From: Proteiniphilum sp.
GTDB lineage: Bacteria > Bacteroidota > Bacteroidia > Bacteroidales > Dysgonomonadaceae
DNA length: 9,177 nucleotides
Direction: 5' to 3'
NCBI GenBank assembly: GCA_031284475.1
Contig: JAISZV010000048.1
Location: 1-9,177, forward strand
Part shown: piece by piece, positions 8,501 through 9,177 of the stretch
How the letters are laid out: each line of letters opens with the position of its first letter
Numbering within the stretch: position 1 is the first letter of the stretch
Position numbers and translations under genes: made by a program
Notes under the pieces: model-generated
Seen by the model: only the letters and a program-made list of their open reading frames with translations
The model's database searches: none
What the model was told of the DNA's origin: nothing

Positions 8501-8652
8501 ACGCCAATCAAAGGCTCTCCTTTGTCGTCAGTCACACGACCCTCAAATCTTGTACGGTTGCTGTCTTGAGCATAACTAACATTCTGAAAAGCGCATAATA
8601 ACGCCAACAGAAAAATCCATCCTTTTAAATGATTCAAAACGGTTTCTTTCAT
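5566..8652 (-). CDS. SusC/RagA-family TonB-dependent outer-membrane transporter
   Basis: This is a 1028-aa outer-membrane barrel that imports a large nutrient, powered by TonB-ExbB-ExbD. In order: signal peptide 1-28 (cleavage after VSYA); CarboxypepD_reg-like domain about 35-108 (FEGRVTDDKGEPLIGVSI, GSFSIALPEG); TonB-box-like PEIVVTG at 113-119; plug domain about 125-256, ending in the SusC signature around 227-256 (VESITLLKDASATAMYGTRA, SNGVLVV); then a beta-barrel of alternating strands to the terminal FSVSLTFRF, whose final Phe is the usual outer-membrane assembly signal. Length is normal. There is no STN domain between signal peptide and CarboxypepD domain, so direct signalling to a FecR anti-sigma factor is unlikely. 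The ATG at 8652 is the first gene of the operon, about 50 bp from a consensus promoter, and susD follows after 17 bp. Family is certain; substrate is unknown. Confidence 0.97.
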   Translation of the reverse strand: MKETVLNHLKGWIFLLALLCAFQNVSYAQDSNRTRFEGRVTDDKGEPLIGVSIILKGATVGGVSSEDGSFSIALPEGQNNPVYIFSYVGMEKKEVTYTGKYIQVVLSEDAALPEIVVTGIFNKPKESYTGAATTITAKELEMAGNRNILSSIRNIDPSFNIADNITIGSNPNSLPTITMRGSSNLPVNFNDLQADASSLRMANQPLIIMNGFEISLERLLDMDDNQVESITLLKDASATAMYGTRASNGVLVVKTKTPKSGKLQFTYKGNLNVEAPDLNSYNLMNALEKLEYEKAAGLYKNPNAIQTQELEDLYNQRKLDAERGVNTYWLKYPVRTGVGSRHSLNIEGGEETFKYGLGVSYNNIAGTMKGSERDAFNGNMLFLYKVSNLSFQNDLQIAYTDAHNSPYGSFSSYGKVNSYWTPYDSDGNIAKVLEDYNYLSIARTNKIYNPLYNALLPSKNTNNYTQIINNFSAEWTILPELFFRGRLSVSSTKTRSDEYISAKNTMFENYTNEDVERKGRYIYGTGNSFGYEGQVTLNYSKLFDYVHQVFVGGGWTINETKAESYSVTGEGITLLNMDFLGMTSKYLKDGRPSGSESIRRSSNFILNGNYTYNRRYFVDINGAYEGSSQFGTNKRYAPFWSTGVGWNLNNEKFLQNNKIVNTARLRLSYGVTGSQQFSPYLALLTYQGFGGKNYQNWFGSYIMALGNEDLGWQQTNQYNLGTEWELFDNRIRLNVDVYRKMTDNLLATIDIPTAGGFEGYTANIGKVENKGIELSFNAFILQDRKQKLNWSVGGTLIHNTNIIKEISNSLETLNDELLGQSSINPSFLYKEGESLSTIFAVRSKGIDPSNGKEIFIKADGSETYIWDAKDKVACGVSEPKISGSLNTTLRYKGIYLSAYFTYRTGGQIYNSTLASKVENVYPYDNLDRRALYERWKQPGDIALYKGVNDLSTTNSTTRFVMDENSFRFQTISLGYDFPVEWTKKHLSIPYLSVRGYMEDLLYLSTIKRERGLDYPFSRKFSVSLTFRF

Positions 8653-8703
8653 AATATGTTATTTTATCTTCATGATTTTTTAACGTTTTATTTTTTTGCC
8701 CTG

Positions 8704-8737
8704 CAAATGTAATTAATAATAATAGCACATGCAAAAA
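8704..8737 (-). promoter_or_regulatory. Bacteroides-type promoter of the susC operon
   Basis: Read on the minus strand, TTTTTG at 8737-8732 holds the -33 TTTG. Exactly 20 bp then separate it from TACATTTG at 8711-8704, a perfect match to the Bacteroides -7 consensus TAnnTTTG. Transcription would start near 8697-8700, leaving an AT-rich leader of about 45-50 nt before the susC ATG. The leader shows no strong Shine-Dalgarno sequence, as is usual in this phylum. The leader has a run of seven As, but I see no clear riboswitch or attenuator. Confidence 0.8.
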
Positions 8738-8766
8738 CTTTAAAAAATCTTTTAGTTAAATTTTAC

Positions 8767-8811
8767 GGTTAAATCTTTTTTTGAGGCGCTATGAAAAATA
8801 AGATTAAAACC
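8767..8811. repeat. Left AT-rich palindrome
   Basis: Arms GGTTAAATCTTTTTTT (8767-8782) and AAAAATAAGATTAAAACC (8794-8811) pair imperfectly around the 11-nt centre GAGGCGCTATG (8783-8793). It is the degraded counterpart of the right palindrome, in opposite orientation. The start codon of the 68-codon frame lies in its centre. Confidence 0.7.
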
Positions 8812-8997
8812 GTGGAGAATGTTGCCTCCCATGTCAGCAAGTCTCCCAGGACGCTTGGGGAGGTTGCCTCCCATGTCGGCAAGTCTCCCAGGACGCTTGG
8901 GGAGGTTGCCTCCCATGTCAGCAAGTCTCCCAGGACGCTTGAGGAGGTTGCCTCCCATGTCGGCAAGTCTCCCCACGCCGTGGAGAAGGTTGCCTAA
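8791..8997 (+). CDS. Possible 68-aa tandem-repeat peptide (doubtful gene)
   Basis: The frame runs from an ATG inside the left palindrome through the whole minisatellite to a TAA. The product starts MKNKIKTVEN and repeats a 14-residue unit, VASHVSKSPRTLGE or VASHVGKSPRTLGE, ending KSPHAVEKVA. It is basic, rich in Ser, Val and Lys, with no signal peptide, membrane segment or recognised domain. Against a real gene: the 42-bp unit keeps at least two frames on each strand open, the start lies in a repeat, and there is no obvious ribosome site or promoter. In favour: unit differences preserve the frame, and the frame closes neatly at the array's end. It is the only recognisable plus-strand candidate, divergent from susC. 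Confidence 0.2.
   Translation: MKNKIKTVENVASHVSKSPRTLGEVASHVGKSPRTLGEVASHVSKSPRTLEEVASHVGKSPHAVEKVA
8821..8995. repeat. Minisatellite of four 42-bp units plus a partial copy
   Basis: Four contiguous units start at 8821, 8863, 8905 and 8947, each beginning GTTGCCTCCCATGTC. A fifth begins with GTTGCCT and stops at 8995. Units 1 and 3 have GTCAGC where units 2 and 4 have GTCGGC, so the array has an 84-bp dimer pattern. Unit 3 has GAGGAG where units 1 and 2 have GGGGAG. Unit 4 diverges in its second half (CCACGCCGTGGAGAAG). The 11 bases before unit 1 (8810-8820) match the end of unit 4 in 10 of 11 positions, so an older partial unit precedes the array. The unit is 14 codons long, about 62% G+C, and contains no stop in several frames. 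Confidence 0.95.
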
Positions 8998-9055
8998 GAC
9001 GCAGGCAAGAGCTATGAGTTATGAAAATTTTTAAAAGGTCTATTACCGCGAAAAC

Positions 9056-9098
9056 GGTTAAATCTTTTTTTCATAGCGCATCAAAAAAAGATTTAACC
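9056..9098. repeat. Right AT-rich palindrome, perfect 16-bp arms
   Basis: GGTTAAATCTTTTTTT (9056-9071) and its exact reverse complement (9083-9098) flank the 11-nt centre CATAGCGCATC. The perfect arms suggest that this copy is younger or under constraint compared with the left one. A T-rich stretch follows on the plus strand only after TGGA, so a terminator role is possible but not convincing. Confidence 0.8.
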
Positions 9099-9177
9099 TG
9101 GATTTTTGAAGTGCGTAGAGCCGGGTTTGCTTGCGCTGCGCATAGCTGGCTTTAGGGGAAATAAATAGTTATAATTG

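Larger units (their letters stand above)
8767..9098. mobile_element. MITE-like repeat element of about 332 bp with inverted ends
   Basis: The left end (8767-8811) and the reverse complement of the right end (9098-9056) match for the first 27 bases with one difference. Both read GGTTAAATCTTTTTTT, then GAGGCGCTATG on the left and GATGCGCTATG on the right. The similarity continues imperfectly for about 45 bp in total (AAAAATAAGATTAAAACC against AAAAAAAGATTTAACC). Between these inverted ends lie a minisatellite and about 60 bp of other sequence, with no transposase. Inverted ends, small size and lack of a transposase fit a MITE-like or other non-autonomous repeat. I could not identify a target-site duplication: the bases outside the ends (TTTTAC on the left, TGGATT on the right) do not match. 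It could also be two independent palindromic intergenic repeats. Confidence 0.5.
8653..9177. other. Gene-poor region upstream of susC
   Basis: This 525-bp stretch holds no gene I can support with confidence. From left to right it contains the susC leader and promoter, a palindrome (8767-8811), a 42-bp minisatellite (8821-8995) with a questionable 68-codon frame across it, a spacer, a second palindrome (9056-9098), and about 80 bp with only weak, short inverted matches. The base composition changes sharply: very AT-rich flanks and palindromes against roughly 62% G+C in the repeat unit. Confidence 0.75.

Noticed and set aside
8752..8976. Minus-strand 74-codon frame across the minisatellite (repeating GRLADMGGNLPKRP)
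   Set aside because: The 42-bp unit has no stops in several frames, so open frames on both strands follow automatically. There is nothing to favour this frame.
8821..8995. CRISPR array
   Set aside because: The units are directly adjacent at 42 bp with no unique spacers, and no cas gene is in the window.
8819..9034. Second plus-strand frame across the minisatellite (repeating PPMSASLPGRLGRL)
   Set aside because: Same artefact of a stop-free repeat with a period divisible by three. The start is internal to the array and has no upstream signals.
9056..9098. Intrinsic terminator
   Set aside because: The arms are long, but the stem is AT-rich with no GC-rich base, and no uridine tract follows it directly. 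Repeat-element origin explains it better.
9021..9155. 44-codon plus-strand frame starting MKIFKRSITAKTVK and containing HSASKKDLT
   Set aside because: Its middle is the right palindrome, and the left palindrome yields the same HSASKKDLT on the opposite strand, so the peptide reflects the repeat sequence. There is no promoter, ribosome site or recognised domain.
9099..9177. Weak inverted matches (AGCC with GGCT, TGCG with CGCA) near the right edge
   Set aside because: The pairings are only 4 bp with long or awkward loops, within what chance would give.

Overview
The window reads as Bacteroidota, most likely order Bacteroidales. It carries a SusC/SusD-type outer-membrane uptake operon, four consecutive exported lipoproteins with Bacteroidota-style lipoboxes, and a promoter matching the Bacteroides -33/-7 consensus (TTTG, 20-bp spacer, TAnnTTTG). 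Genus and species cannot be read from it. All convincing genes are on the minus strand and are transcribed from right to left.

Layout in transcription order: promoter (8704-8737); a SusC/RagA-family TonB-dependent transporter (8652-5566); a SusD/RagB-family lipoprotein (5548-4076); a DUF4843-type lipoprotein (about 4049-3309); a PKD-like lipoprotein (3280-1748); a 178-bp gap holding a strong stem-loop; a lipid-anchored TlpA-like thioredoxin-fold protein (1569-190); and the start of an unidentified reading frame that runs off the left edge. The first four genes are 17 to 28 bp apart and are almost certainly one transcript. The thioredoxin gene is probably in the same transcript or a processed part of it.

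Inferred working: SusC forms the TonB-driven outer-membrane barrel and SusD the surface lid that captures substrate. The DUF4843 and PKD-like lipoproteins are probably accessory surface proteins, and the TlpA-like protein adds a redox function. No glycoside hydrolase, polysaccharide lyase, sulfatase, peptidase, sigma factor, anti-sigma factor or hybrid two-component regulator lies in the window, so the imported substrate cannot be named. SusC has no N-terminal STN signalling domain, which argues against FecR/ECF-sigma control.

The 525 bp right of susC (8653-9177) hold no confident gene. They contain the susC promoter and a compact repeat element of about 332 bp (8767-9098). Two AT-rich palindromes in opposite orientation bound a GC-rich minisatellite of four 42-bp units, which stays open as a 68-codon frame. 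This element, lying about 30 bp upstream of the susC -33 box, is the most unusual structure in the window. The stem-loop before tlpA, the early in-frame stop in the left-edge frame, and the near absence of cysteines in the thioredoxin's operon partners are secondary points of interest.
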